From: Chaetoderma sp. LZ-2023a | Lineage: Eukaryota; Mollusca; Caudofoveata; Chaetodermatida; Chaetodermatidae | Reading direction: 5' to 3' | DNA length: 64,000 nucleotides | NCBI GenBank assembly: GCA_034401795.1 | Contig: CM067366.1 | Coordinates: 83,996,147-84,060,146, forward strand | In this document: one piece after another, positions 17,552 through 28,920 of the stretch | Layout of the letters: every line of letters starts with the position of its first letter | Numbering within the stretch: the stretch's first letter is position 1 | Made by a program: the position numbers and the translations under genes | The notes under the pieces: model-generated | The model's input: the letters and a program-made list of their open reading frames with translations, nothing else | What the model was told of the DNA's origin: nothing | Databases searched by the model: none

Positions 17552-20068
17552 AACAGGAAAGATGGCTGCAGATGCCTTTGCGAAGGCATATGCAAAAGAA
17601 AGCAACATTTCTATACCACGATTGCGTCAAAAAGAGGTTAGAAAAGAGCAAAAGGAAAGAACAGACACAAACACTCGTGATGCAATGAAAGTTGACATTA
17701 GTTTAGCAGAACTGAAGAAGGCTATCCGCCACTTGAAGAAGAAGAAATCTCCCAGGCCAGATGGCATTACGAATGAAATGGTCCAACACCTTGGTAATGC
17801 ACCTCTTCGCAAGTTGCTAGACATCTTTAATCTCAGTTGGACCAATGAAGAGGTTCCTCAGTGCTGGAAGGAAGCCAGAATGACTCCTATTCTGAAAAAA
17901 GGGAAGAACAAGACGAAAGTGCTGAGCTACCGTCCTATCAGTCTTACAAGCTGCATATGCAAGACCATGGAGCGCATCATCAACCAGCGGTTACAGTGAT
18001 ACGTGGAGTCGGAGAACATTATAGTTTCAGAGCAGGCCGGCTTCAGATGATACAGTAGCACAGACGATCAAACAACACATCTTGCACAGGTCATAGAGGA
18101 CACTTTTCAAGCCAAGAAGGTGATGCTAGCTGCCTTTATCGATCTGCAGAAGGCATTTGACAAGGTGTGGAAGGATGGCCTCGTGAAGCTCCAGCGCACA
18201 GGCATCGGTGGCAACATGTTCCGATGGACCAAGTCATACCTACACAATCGCAGAGCTAGGGTGCTGGTGGATGGACAATTTGGACAGAATATATTGCTGA
18301 GACATGGGGTGCCACAAGGCGGAGTATTATCACCAACTCTGTTCATACTCTTCATTAATGACATTGTAGCAGAGCTGCCCAATGGGATCCAAGCAGCCCT
18401 CTATGCAGATGACCTCGTACTCTGGTGCACCGAGGAGTACACAATGACTGCCACGTACAGAATGCAGCTCGCCTTGTACAGAATTACAGCTTGGGCCAAT
18501 CGCTGGTGTATTACCATCAACAAAGAAAAATCATCAGCCATGCTATTCTCACTGTCCACGAAAACCAAGGTTGGCAATCTGACACTGGGCGGTACTCCAC
18601 TCGAGTATGAGGACCAGCAGACATACCTGGGAGTCACCTATGACAGAAGATTAACATGGAAGGAGCACATCCAGAACGCAGAGGCAAAGGCCAGAAGAAA
18701 GCTAAACATCATGAGGAAGCTGGCAGGAACAAAGTGTGGGTGCCAATGAAAGGATCCTCAAGACCATCTACCTAGGTGCCGTACGACCACACCTTGAGTA
18801 TGGATCCAGCTCATGGATGACAGCAGCTAAATCTCATCGACAGAACCTCGACAGAGTACAAAACCAGGCACTGCATCATCACTGGTGGAATGAGATCAAC
18901 CACAATAGGAAAAATGGAGCAGACAGCAGGCATCCCCCCACTTAGCAAAGGAAGGGAATGCAAAGCACTGATCCAAGCTGCAAAGTTCAAATCGTTCAAC
19001 AACCACCCGATGAAGATCAGGAAAGCACAGCTGTCATCAGGAAGACTTAAAAGATCAAGTTTTGTGAAAGAGACAAAAGCACTTCAAAGGAAACACCAAG
19101 AAATGTTGCCAGCACAAATAGAAGACCCAAACCACACCCTTGATCCTCCACCCTGGGAAAACAAACTAGAGAGCATAGCTATTCGCACCACAGTACCTCA
19201 TCTCACAACCAAGGATGAACACAGTGATGTGAGCAAGAAGGCCCTGGCCCTAGCCATGCTGGAAGAAATGTACCCTCAGGAGACATGGATAAGGATCTAC
19301 ACAGATGGATCAGCCAAAGATGCAATTAGGAGTGGAGGTGCCGGACTGCACATACAGTGTCCAAACGGACAACATGAGTCAGCTGCAATACCGACAGGTA
19401 AACGCTGCACAAACTACAGAGCTGAAGTCGGAGCACTGGTTCATGCAGCTAATACCATCAGCAGAACAGCAGATCCTATTGCACAGATTGTCTTTTTATC
19501 TGATGCCCGCTCCGTCCTTGAAGCTATCACCAAAGGTAAGCTGCCACAACTTGAAGAAGCACTACAAACCATCAAATGCTTTCGGATAACACTGCAGTGG
19601 ATCCCCTCACACTGTGGAGTCCAAGGAAATGAGGAAGCAGACAATATGGCAAAGGTGGGTGCAGAAGAGAATCAGACAGAAAACATGGTTACCCATACAG
19701 AGATGAAGACTATCATCAAGTCACTCTATAGAACACCAATCAGAAGATGCCTACCATCATCTCTCGAGGCCAGAGCAAGTGACCATTTTTCGTCTAGGAA
19801 CTGGACACAACAGACTAAACCAACACTTGTACAGGCGGTTCCACCTTATGACATCGCCTGCTTGTCCTTGTGGAGAAGCTGAAAAGACCACAGAGCACAT
19901 ACTTCAATGTTGCAGTACGCATCAGCTGCTGAGAGAAGAGATCTGGCCTTTGTCAACCTCTCTTCTTGAAAAGCTGTATGGGCCTGTGGAAGAACTGCAG
20001 AAAACCACAGATTTCATCTTGAGAATGGCTCTCCAAGTGTGATACCAGCGATCGAAAAGAAGAAGAAG
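17552..20068 (+). mobile_element. 5'-truncated I-superfamily-like LINE (copy A)
   Basis: The element is bounded by target duplications (17530-17551 and 20069-20090) and ends in a short GAA-repeat tail (GATCGAAAAGAAGAAGAAG). The order reverse transcriptase, then RNase H, then a CPCG...H...C motif, and the APE endonuclease retained upstream in copy B (56210-59538), place it among RNase H-bearing APE LINEs (I, Nimb, Ingi type). Truncation removed the endonuclease and everything upstream. Confidence 0.92.
17562..20042 (+). pseudogene. LINE polyprotein pseudogene: reverse transcriptase and RNase H
   Basis: Motifs in order are KKKKSPRPDGITNEM (RT entry), SYRPISLTSCICKTMERI, AAFIDLQKAFDKVWKDG (motif A), GVPQGGVLSPTLFILF (motif B), YADDLVLW (catalytic motif C, about 18400), YLGVTYDRRLTW, then the RNase H domain with IYTDGS, YRAEVGAL, FLSDARSVLEAI and HCGVQGNEEAD (all four acidic residues retained), and a terminal CPCGEAEKTTEHILQC. 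Two in-frame stops (17997-17999 and about 18048), a 1-bp insertion near 18737, a deletion near 18875 and another shift near 19780 disrupt it; copy B has intact sequence at several of these points. Confidence 0.92.
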
Positions 20069-20090
20069 ACTAGTCCTACCTAAATGTAGT

Positions 20091-21080
20091 GGCTCATCTG
20101 GCTTAATTTCAAACTATTGAGGTGTCAAATGATGTGCGAGAGTGTGGGCAGGATTATGGGAAATCTAGATAAATCTGCAAGACCCCAATCTCTGACTACA
20201 TAAAATAAATGTTGTCAGCCAATCCACAATCATATGGATAACATACATACTAAATTTGGTTGAATTCCACCCAATTGTTTGGGAGGAGATAGCATGATGA
20301 ATGGATGGAGACAAATGTATCCTAATTTTTTCAAAACATGGAGATAAAGAAAGGACTCGAGGAGATTTTAAAGGTAGGTAGGTGATTAATTCAACGTCAT
20401 CATACTAAAATTAAATTTTCTTTCGGATTGAGAAATTAGGCTACCACCATCATTTAACATGCCACATTGTTTTCAGGACCTGTCGGTGAAAGTGTTAAAT
20501 ATAGCAAAAGCTGGAATTGGTATGAGGATAAAACAGAAATTTAGATTTTCTAATGGATGGATCCACTTTTAGCTATGCCCCGTGCGACCGTGTGTTGGGA
20601 TCAGTATGTACTTTGAATCCTGAATTCCAAATTTCATGGTAACTATAGATACAGCTAACCTGTTGAATATTTTGAAACTAATTTCAAGTAGTTTGACTGG
20701 GGTCTGTTGTTAAATATTCAACAGAATGTTTACTAAATAGTAAAGACACAATTCGTACAACTGACTCTTGAAAGTTCAACAGATTTAGCTACGTCAGCCT
20801 ACATATGATGTAATTCATTATGACATCATATACTTAACAGTTTAACACTCGTGCAGGGTTTTGCGGAGGCAGGGCCCTTGCACCATTTAGTGCTATAACA
20901 TTCACACCATCCAATCATTACCTTCACACATGGTTCATTGGCCTAATGGATTTTAGGACATATTTATCTTCCATGAATGTACTTGATCCAACATTTGTCA
21001 AAATGACCCATGATTTCTTGAGGAAGTGGAACAGTTCACCCCACTAAGCAACCAGATCGGCAGAACCCGGCTCATATCAT
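20091..21080. other. Non-coding stretch with a MITE and composite-repeat fragment
   Basis: At about 20560-20740 there is a composite-repeat piece (TTTTAGCTATGCCCCG, then CCTGTTGAATATTTTGAAAC with an inverted ATATTCAACAG). The rest is unremarkable. Confidence 0.5.
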
Positions 21081-21083
21081 CCA

Positions 21084-21245
21084 ACACCGGTTTCTGCAGT
21101 GGTGTTGAGAAATATTTATTTGCAGACCAAGAAAAGGCTATTTTTGAAAATTTATCACTGGAATGTCTGTCTCGATAACCGAGCCAGTCATTCCAGTCGT
21201 AAATTTTCAAAAATAGTCTCTTGTTCTGCAAATAGATATTTTCCT
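21084..21245. mobile_element. TTAA-family hairpin MITE, ends eroded
   Basis: GGTTTCTGCAGTGGTGTTGA through the palindrome CTCGATAACCGAGCCAGTC to TTCTGCAAATAGATATTTTC. A possible left-end remnant TTAACAGTTTAACACTCGTG lies at about 20835, so the copy may itself be interrupted. Confidence 0.65.
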
Positions 21246-21740
21246 GTCGGTCATTGGTGGTCTGACTTGAATCAGTCTTTCACTCTCCTGACATGCGCGA
21301 TTCACTGTCCTCAGCGGTCACTCACCTGGAAAAACCAACCACTGGAAATCTTTGAAGTCTAGATGCTCTCCGAGAGCAGCTGAGGCGTTTCCAGGTATAA
21401 ATAGGCTTAAGGGCTGTTTTGTTGTTTATGAAATTTAAGTATTTTTTTACTAGTTTCCATAGAATTTTTTCTTTCAAACTTCACATCACCTGAGTTGTAA
21501 CCACCATGCATGCCATCCAGAAAAATTAATGAATAATCCAGCATGCTTATCAGGTACCACTGTATGACCATGCATGTCACCCAACAAAATGAATGAATAA
21601 ACTGGCATGATTATAATCGTGCTGGTTTATTCTAACAAATATCGGTGAGGTATGTGGTAGTATAGTGAATATCACTATGAGCAATGTACGCTGTACTCAG
21701 ACAGAGTGAGATTATAGTAGCTAATTTATTATTGTGGCGT

Positions 21741-21946
21741 GAGACTGAGTGGTGGTAGTAAACACTTGACCGGGCAGTGCACCAGTATCATGTCAAAATA
21801 CATGTAGCATTCTATCAGTATTTGTGTTGGTACACTTTTTAATAATTTATTACATAATGTACTTCTACCCACACAGATAGAATGCTATTTTGTCATGCTA
21901 CTATTACAGTGCTAGGTCAGGTGTTCACTACCACCGCTCAGTCTTA
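21741..21946. repeat. About 205-bp imperfect palindrome
   Basis: GACTGAGTGGTGGTAGTAAA at the left is matched in inverted form by GTGTTCACTACCACCGCTCA at the right. Inner GTAGCATTCTATC / GATAGAATGCTA also pair. It is probably a decayed foldback MITE. Confidence 0.65.
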
Positions 21947-22150
21947 CTTATAGTTTTGCCCAATGGAGGAATCCAGTTTTAGCCATGCCCCGCCCATCTC
22001 TAGCTAAGCTCCATCCAAGCTTTACCTGCATTGGGATCGATATCTGTACTCTCTGAATCTCAAATTCCTGAAAACTATACATGTAAGCTGTTGATATGAC
22101 AGCAACAACTCCCAGTCAAATTAGTTTTAAAATATTCGACATCAGTTTTA

Positions 22151-22386
22151 TTAACCCTTTAATGGTCATGCCTACCAAAACTGGCCTCTGTTATGGCCTT
22201 GTGGAATGTCCATTTACAGGCCAAGAGAATAGAATTATTGAAAATTCTCCACAAATGACTGGCTCAATGACCGAGCCAGTAATTTGTCATAAATTTTCAA
22301 AAATTGCATTCTCTTGGCCTCTAATTGGACATTCAACAAGTGGATATTGAAATTTTCTTCACCAAATTTGTCCATTAAAGGGTTAA
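22151..22386. mobile_element. Full-length TTAA-family hairpin MITE
   Basis: TTAACCCTTTAATGGTCAT opens it and TCCATTAAAGGGTTAA closes it. Centre: AATGACTGGCTCAATGACCG / AGCCAGTAATT. Immediately upstream (22085-22150) is a half copy of the AATATTTTGAAAC family. Confidence 0.85.
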
Positions 22387-22710
22387 ATAGAATACATATA
22401 GTCCGTCATCAATTAAGTGTCTGTGAAGATTGACGACCTTATCTAAGTCATTCATTATGTCATTGATTATGTGTCATCCTTATGCATCATGTAGTTGATT
22501 TTGACATCATGATTGATGGATAAAATGGAAAGGTCCATTATGTAATGCTTATAACTCCATGTGTAATTATATTTGTTTCACTTTCTATTTCAGCTACTGT
22601 TGAAACATAGCCAGACCACAAACAAATGTAAAAATAAACGTACAAAATCTGGAACAGTAGGACAAAAATTTGAAAGACCACTATCAGTAATATATGACCT
22701 GTGACCAGCA

Positions 22711-22957
22711 ACATCATTCATCAACACAGACAGTAGCATAACCATAAAACACCGCTGATCACCAGCATGGCAATATTAAATAGGACCAAGATAGTTTACT
22801 GTTGTTCTAGAGACTGGACTTGTATTGTTATTGATCATCGATAACAAAACAAATCTCAAAATCAACAGTAAAGTAAACTTAATCTTGGTCCTATATAATA
22901 TTGCTCATGCTGCTAATGAGTGGTGGTTTGTGCTAATGTCTGTGTTGGTGATTGTTT
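22711..22957. mobile_element. About 250-bp foldback MITE
   Basis: The left arm (CATCAACACAGACAGTAGCA ... GCAATATTAAATAGGACCAA) is mirrored by the right arm (TTGGTCCTATATAATATTGC ... GCTAATGTCTGTGTTGGTG) around an AT-rich centre. No coding capacity. Confidence 0.75.
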
Positions 22958-23251
22958 GAGCAAACTCTGCATTATATCAATATGGCAGCATTCAATAACA
23001 ATGACATTAAACTTTTAAGTGAATGAATAAACAATTTAATCAAATCCAAAATGACCTGGTTTGACTTATTTACTGTATGTAGGTAAAGGTTGTATGGTGT
23101 TTTCATCATTTCTTTGATCTTCAGTGGAACAAGGATTGAGAATTTTTCCCCACTGTGAACAGCGGAACAAGATAGTTAAGCGTAAGTAAAGCTCCAACTT
23201 TACAACCCTTTACTGTCCAATATTTGTCAAGAAAATGTAAATTTCTGCTGA

Positions 23252-23700
23252 ACCCTTTAATGGGTAAATTTGGTCAAGAAAATTCCAATTGTCTCATAAA
23301 ATGTCAATTTGCTGATCAAGAGTATTCTGGGAGCCAGTCATTCCAGTGATAAATCTTCAAAAATTGTATTCTCTTAGTCAGCAAAAGGGCATTTCTCAGG
23401 AACACTGCAGAGGCTGGTTATGGCTGATTTGACCATTAAAGGGTTAATAAATGCCCATTTGCAAGCCAAGACAATTTTTTAGCATTTAGAACTCTAATGA
23501 CTAGCTTGGTTATCAAGCCAGTTATTCCAGTGGTAAAATCCTGCAAATGGACATTTCTCAAGACAATTTAATTTCAGAGGCCAGTTTTGACCACTCACTG
23601 AGTCACGGTAAATAAATTATTCTTGTTCTGCATATGGACATTTCTCAAGGCCACCACAGAACATGTTTTCACCTTGTGAAGAGTGTTAAACGGTCAATTG
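23252..23700. mobile_element. Cluster of three TTAA-family MITE copies
   Basis: One fairly complete copy (23252-23446, AACCCTTTAATGGGT to CCATTAAAGGGTTAA) is followed directly by a partial copy (about 23447-23600, containing GCCAGTTATTCCAGTGGTAA) and a third remnant (about 23610-23695, ending AGTGTTAAACGGTCAA). Confidence 0.75.
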
Positions 23701-23966
23701 CTAAAATGTACAATTCTTATAACAGTGACTAACTACCTACTCTTGGTATGTTATTGGTATATCTAATCATGTTAGTTAGAGTTAATTCAATATAACAAAC
23801 TTTAACAGTTAGATATTTTTGTAAAAAGCTTGTAAGATGCTATGTTGTCCTGACTCTAACGGTTAGTGTCCGTTGAGTCAGGACAACATAGCATCTTACA
23901 AGCTTTTTACAAAAATATCAAATTTTTGCTTGAGAAAAGCGTGATTTCATCCACAAGACTTTCAAG

Positions 23967-24185
23967 ATGGACACACCGACTGCAGCAACTTCTGCTATAT
24001 CAATTGAATCTACAGAAACCATTGTAGACATGATGAACAATGCTGTTATTGACAAAGTGGGTTCCGACATCCAGACCCGCAAGAGATTCTGCATAGCAGA
24101 CGATGAGCGGATCAGTTCTGTTGACATGAGGGCTGTAGTCACGCCTACGCCACTGGGACCAACTACAGAGCAGCCCCAAATGTAG
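23967..24185 (+). other. Open frame at the 5' part of the Penelope fragment, function unknown
   Basis: A 72-residue frame (starting MDTPTAATSAISIESTETIV) lies within the bounded element upstream of the linker. I do not recognise it. It could be a fragment of the element's N-terminal region or chance. Confidence 0.25.
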
Positions 24186-24239
24186 GGCAACATTCCAGGA
24201 ACCGCCATTATTTGGTCACAGAAGGAACCCCTCCTTCAC

Positions 24240-24737
24240 AGACACACTAATAATGGCCAAATTTATGGATGCAAAAACTTGGCATTCAAGGCAGAAGCAT
24301 CACCAACCCTGTCATTCCATGCAACAAACACAATTGCGCATTTTGTCAACCAATGGACAAGAAACGCACATTCAAATGCTCACACACTGGGCTTAACTAT
24401 CATACCAAAACAAACAGATTCTGTACCAACGAATGTGGTTTATTTAATCACGTGTAACACATGTTCTAAACAATACATTGGTGAAACTAAACGAGAATTC
24501 CAAATACGTATTAAAGAACATCTTAGGGACATTAAGAACAAAAAAGACACACCAGTAGCCATTCACTTTAATCTTCCTAATCACAACACCTCTTCAGTCA
24601 ACTACAGAATCATTGAGGTGTTCCATCGCGATCCTGATTTCACGGAAGCAACGTCTATCCGTAAGGAACGCGAGAAATTCTGGATCCACCAGCTACATAG
24701 CATGGACCCAATTGGAATTAATCACGCTGATTGGTGA
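24240..24737 (+). pseudogene. Penelope-like GIY-YIG endonuclease fragment
   Basis: The frame at 24269-24457 gives CNKHNCAFCQPMDKKRTFKC, the cysteine-rich linker. A frameshift near 24430 leads into NVVYLITCNTCSKQYIGET, then REFQIRIKEHLRDIKNKKD, AIHFNLPNHNTSS and a conserved tail FTEATSIRKEREKFWIHQL. This is the GIY-YIG nuclease normally fused C-terminally to Penelope reverse transcriptase; the reverse transcriptase is missing. The catalytic layout GIY/YIG corresponds to VYLI and QYIG, the arginine to the RIKEH segment. Confidence 0.85.
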
Positions 24738-25752
24738 CAATCTCTACCTGAAAGTAGTACAATAAATACAAACTTTAACAGTTAATTAAATTCCAACGGC
24801 ACAAATGATCATGGTGAATGCACCAAAATAGCCCAAACTTCAGGGCAAACTCTTTGTCACTGATTGGAGAAGTTCACTCAATCTGTAGTGTACCAGCTTC
24901 AAGTTCATCTTCAAGTCTTTCCAGTACTGGTGGCTTCCTCATCGTCAAACATGTCATCATCAGAAGATTCACTGTCCCACACATTAGCCGTCTCACCATT
25001 ACTATCAGTGTCAGATTCCACAGGGCCGTCTTACCGCATGGGCACAATGGGCAGTTGCCCAGGGGCCCCACAACTTTAGGGGCCCGATCCATTTGAAAAG
25101 AATTAAAAAAATTATCGTTTATTAGCAGTGCCGCCGCCCGTGACTGCCGTCAAAAGAGATTTAGATGTGTCCGAGTGCCTATGCCAGATGCGTAGTATAT
25201 TCACTATATTGAATCTAGGTCAACTGGCTATCGGCGAATGTGTGGCGAGACGGCGCTCTTGATTCATTTTTGCTTCTACGATATACAGGCTGCAGCACGT
25301 CGCTGCACGTGAAGTGAGTGACGGTGATCACGGGGCAACCAGACAAGTATTTAATAAGTCTGCTGTACGTACTCTCTGCAGTCAGCAGTCTGTACTCTGT
25401 AGAGAAAATTGGGAAATTCGATCGTGAAATTGTGTTACATTAGTTAATTTTAAATATTTATTATTCATCTTTGTTCCGTTCCCATCGCGGCACGTAAGTA
25501 TGTTAAAACCGGTAAATGTGTATATCCATGCAGATGCAGTATAGTACCTGTCCGGCAGACCCTATTACTGTGTATTAGTATTACAAGCTCAAGTAACAAG
25601 CACGCGGCCGCGTGCGTCACGCGGTAGGACCCACATATATCGTCTGTACATATATTTTGGTTCAAATCTGCTGCTCGAGAGTCGATCCATGATCGCAGTA
25701 GCGTATTTAAGCCAGGAGGGGGGCTTTTTTGCATCTTTTTTTTTTTATAGAA

Positions 25753-28198
25753 ATGAAGCGCACATATGCTAGTGGAGCGCAGAAGAGGAAAAAGGCTACA
25801 GAGGATAGAGAAAAATTGAACAAACTGTCAAAGTTATCGTCGTGGTTCACTCCTGTTACAACAGCTATTGCTCCTGATATTGATAAGGCATCAACAGTTA
25901 CTTCCAATCAGGCAAGCACCTCTTCATCTGATCACCCAGTTCCAGATGCACAAGCCGTTTCACCTGCTGAACTTCAAGACGACAGACAAGAAGAATCTGT
26001 AAACGTAGCTGCCACAATTTATCATCAATCTCTGACAGATCCAGCACTATGGAACACAACAGATTCTGTTACAGTAGACCACTGGATTCACAATGGCCCT
26101 ACAAAATGTCAAAATCATGATTGTGACTTTTCTAATTCCCGTCGTGTGTATGGTGAAGGCGAAAAAGCTCAGACAAGATGTTTAACAAACACATTATTCA
26201 AGCGTAAACTGCGGAATGGCGAGTTTATATAACGTGAATGGCTGATATATTCACCCACCAAAGGTTGTTTGTATTGTTTCCCATGTCGTCTATTGTCCAA
26301 GAAAGAATACCCTTTCTCTACATCGGGCTTTAATGACTGGAAACACAACAATCTTGTTGAAGAGCACGAAAATGGAGAGGAACATCGCAGGTGCCTGTTG
26401 GAATATTCGATTCGGCACAAAGAACGTGGTTGTGTGGATCCTGCTTTGCTAAGTCAGCATCATTCTCAGAAAGAGTACTGGCATAAAGTGTTAAAACGTG
26501 TGGTTTCTGTTATCCGCTTTCTTGCCTCTAGAGGGTTGGCCTTTCGTGGGGACAATCAAACTATTGGCTCATCAAAAAACGGAAACTTTCTTGGCATGCT
26601 AGAGCTATTGAGTGAGTTTGACCTTTTTCTGAAGGAATATTTAAAGGTGTACGGAAATGCTGGAAAAGGGAACCCATCATATCTATCGGCAAATATTTGT
26701 GAAGAGTTTATTGAAATTATGGGACAACAGGTATTTTGTGCAATTCTAGAAGAAATCGAACAGTCAAAGTATTATTCAATAAGTGTCGATTCCACTCCAG
26801 ACATTTCCCATATTGATCAACTGTCATTCGCTGTCCCGTGTCTTCGTGGAAGTGAGTCAGTAGAGCGTTTTCTGAGATTTATCCCCATATTTTCTCATGG
26901 GGCTAAGAATTTAGCAGACACGGTTGTAGAGTTCCTGCAAGAGAACAATATTCCATTATCAAACTGTCGTGGTCAGTCGTATGACAACGCCTCGAATATG
27001 TCAGGACGGTATACAGGATTGCAAGCACGGATCTGTGAACTAAATGAATTTGCTATCTATGTACCTTGTGCTGGACACAGTTTGAACTTGGTGGGAATGA
27101 GAGCAGCAGAATGTGGTCCACAGGTTGTCTCATTCTTCGACTTTGTTCAGCGTTTGTACTCCTTTTTCGCTGCTTCCACACATCGGTGGGATGTTCTGAC
27201 ATCATCCTTGGGAAAGAATCTTAGCGTGGTCAAACGTCTCTCTGACACAAGATGGTCAGCACATTTCGATGCTGTCTCTGCTCTTCATGGAGGTTTTGAA
27301 AAAATCCAAGATGCTTTGGATGCCCTTGCAGTTGACGCCAATCAGGAATGGAGCAGAAGACGTGAAGCGGAAGGGTTGAGCAAGAAAATGCAGAAGTTGG
27401 AGACTATCTTTTTGACAATTGTTTGGAATGATATCCTTGAACGGGTAAACAAAACAAGCTAAATTTTGCAGTCAAAAGATGTTGACATACTCGTTGCCAT
27501 TGATCTGCTAAAGTCTCTTAAAGCCTTTCTTCAGGAAATGAGGGATAAATTCATTGACTATGAAACGAAGGCTAAAAGCAGGTGAAGAAAGCGAAGTGTT
27601 GCGTCTTTCCAGATATGATGGGTCAGCGGATGAGATACTTCTCCACGAAAGTGAAAAATTCAAGGTGGAAACATATCTTCCTATTCTGGACTCCCTGAAT
27701 TCTCACCTGACTAAGCGTGCAGAAGCCTACGAAAATATTGGAAATCTCTTATCCTTCTTCAGTCAGTTAGAAACAATTGACAGTGATGAGCTTGTCCAAA
27801 GATGTGAAGAGTTGGCTAATGCGTATCACGAAGATCTTAACTGCAATGAATTACTTAATGAATGCAAACAATTCAAGCAGTACATTCTCCTCGATAAAGA
27901 AGTCAAGAATCCTCCGGACATGTACAGCAAGCTCATTTCTGATAATTTGAAATCTCTCTTTCCCAATGTTGAAATTGCCCTCACAATATTCATGTGCATG
28001 ATGGTGACAAACTGTACTGGGGAACGTTCGTTTTCAAGGCTGAAACTTCTGAAGAATAATCTCCGTAGCACAATGGGACAGCAGCGGCTGAATTTGCTCT
28101 CTGTCATGTGCATTGAAAACGACATTCTGAATAGCATAGATTTCCAACCCATCATCCAGCAATTTTCGGAAATAAAATGCCGCAAATTTCCTAGATAA
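25753..28198 (+). pseudogene. hAT transposase pseudogene, ZMYM1-like with DUF4371 and hAT dimerisation domain
   Basis: The N-terminus MKRTYASGAQKRKK ... LSSWF is typical of TTF/ZMYM-type hAT proteins. It follows a TTTTTTTTTTATAG acceptor-like site, so 25751 may start an exon. Later motifs are LYCFPCRLL (zinc-binding), SVDSTPDISHIDQLSF and QSYDNASNMSG (catalytic-region aspartates), CAGHSLNLVG, DTRWSAHFDA, and the C-terminal dimerisation segment NCTGERSFSRLKLLKNNLRS. An in-frame TAA at 26230-26232, a TAA at 27460-27462 and a frameshift near 27580 break a protein of about 800 residues. The whole reading otherwise stays open, implying fairly recent death. Confidence 0.92.
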
Positions 28199-28311
28199 AG
28201 AACATGATATCATGATATGGAAGCTGTCAGTTGGCAAACAAAATGATTATTTTTAATGTTACACACTGTAATTACTGTCTGACTATGGAAGATACTTGTT
28301 TCATTTGGGCT

Positions 28312-28552
28312 CTAACCCTTTAATGGCTATACCGGTGCAAAACGGCCTCTGCAGTGATCTTGAGAAATGTCCATTTGCAAACCAAGAGAATGCAATTTTT
28401 GACAATTTACCACAGGGATGACTGACTCTATAAAGGAGCCACTCATTCCAGTGGTGCATTTTCAAAAATTGTATTCTCCTGGTCTGCAAATGGACATTTC
28501 CTGAGAGAAAATTGAATTGAAAAAAAAAAAATTTCGCCATTAAAGGGCTAAA
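28312..28552. mobile_element. TTAA-family MITE nested in the hAT element
   Basis: CTAACCCTTTAATGGC opens it and GCCATTAAAGGGCTAA closes it. The centre GATGACTGACTCTATAAAGG / GCCACTCATTCCAGTGG is degenerate. It lies in the transposon's 3' non-coding part. Confidence 0.8.
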
Positions 28553-28825
28553 TAAACTGTAAATCTGACGATGTTAAAAGATCACGAGTTGTTCAATAAT
28601 GGTAATCACTTCAAACCTGCCTGCTTTGCCCAGGTTAACTTTTCTGGTTCTGAACATATTGGTATTGCATGTTTATATCGGCGAGATCAACAATGGTCAG
28701 TGAGTGATACCTACGATACGATGATCTTTATCTGTACTGTACATATACCATATTTAGATGATTACAATAATATCTGTGATCTTTGACCTAAAAGGATCCT
28801 CATAACCAGGTTTTGTTTCTCTAAG

Positions 28826-28920
28826 CATGGAAAGCGACATTCTGAAAAATATAGATTTTAAAACCATCCAACAATTTCCTGACATAAATGCCGCAAATTT
28901 CCTAATTGAAGAACATGCTA
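28826..28920 (+). pseudogene. Second fragment of a hAT transposase C-terminus
   Basis: MESDILKNIDFKTIQQF followed by a region close to CCGCAAATTTCCTA...GAAGAACATG repeats the end of the main transposase (ENDILNSIDFQPIIQQF and the same 3' nucleotides at 28110-28210). It belongs to a related but distinct copy inside the same terminal repeats. Confidence 0.75.

Larger units (their letters stand above)
23812..24767 (+). mobile_element. 5'-truncated Penelope-like element with a terminal inverted segment
   Basis: The segment lies between identical 17-bp copies of ACAAACTTTAACAGTTA (23795-23811 and 24768-24784), probable target duplications. Its 5' end is a hairpin: about 50 bp from 23813 (TATTTTTGTAAAAAGCTTGT ... 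TTGTCCTGACTC) reappears inverted at 23875-23925. Inverted 5' pieces are common in Penelope-like insertions. The body ends in a GIY-YIG endonuclease fragment. Confidence 0.75.
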
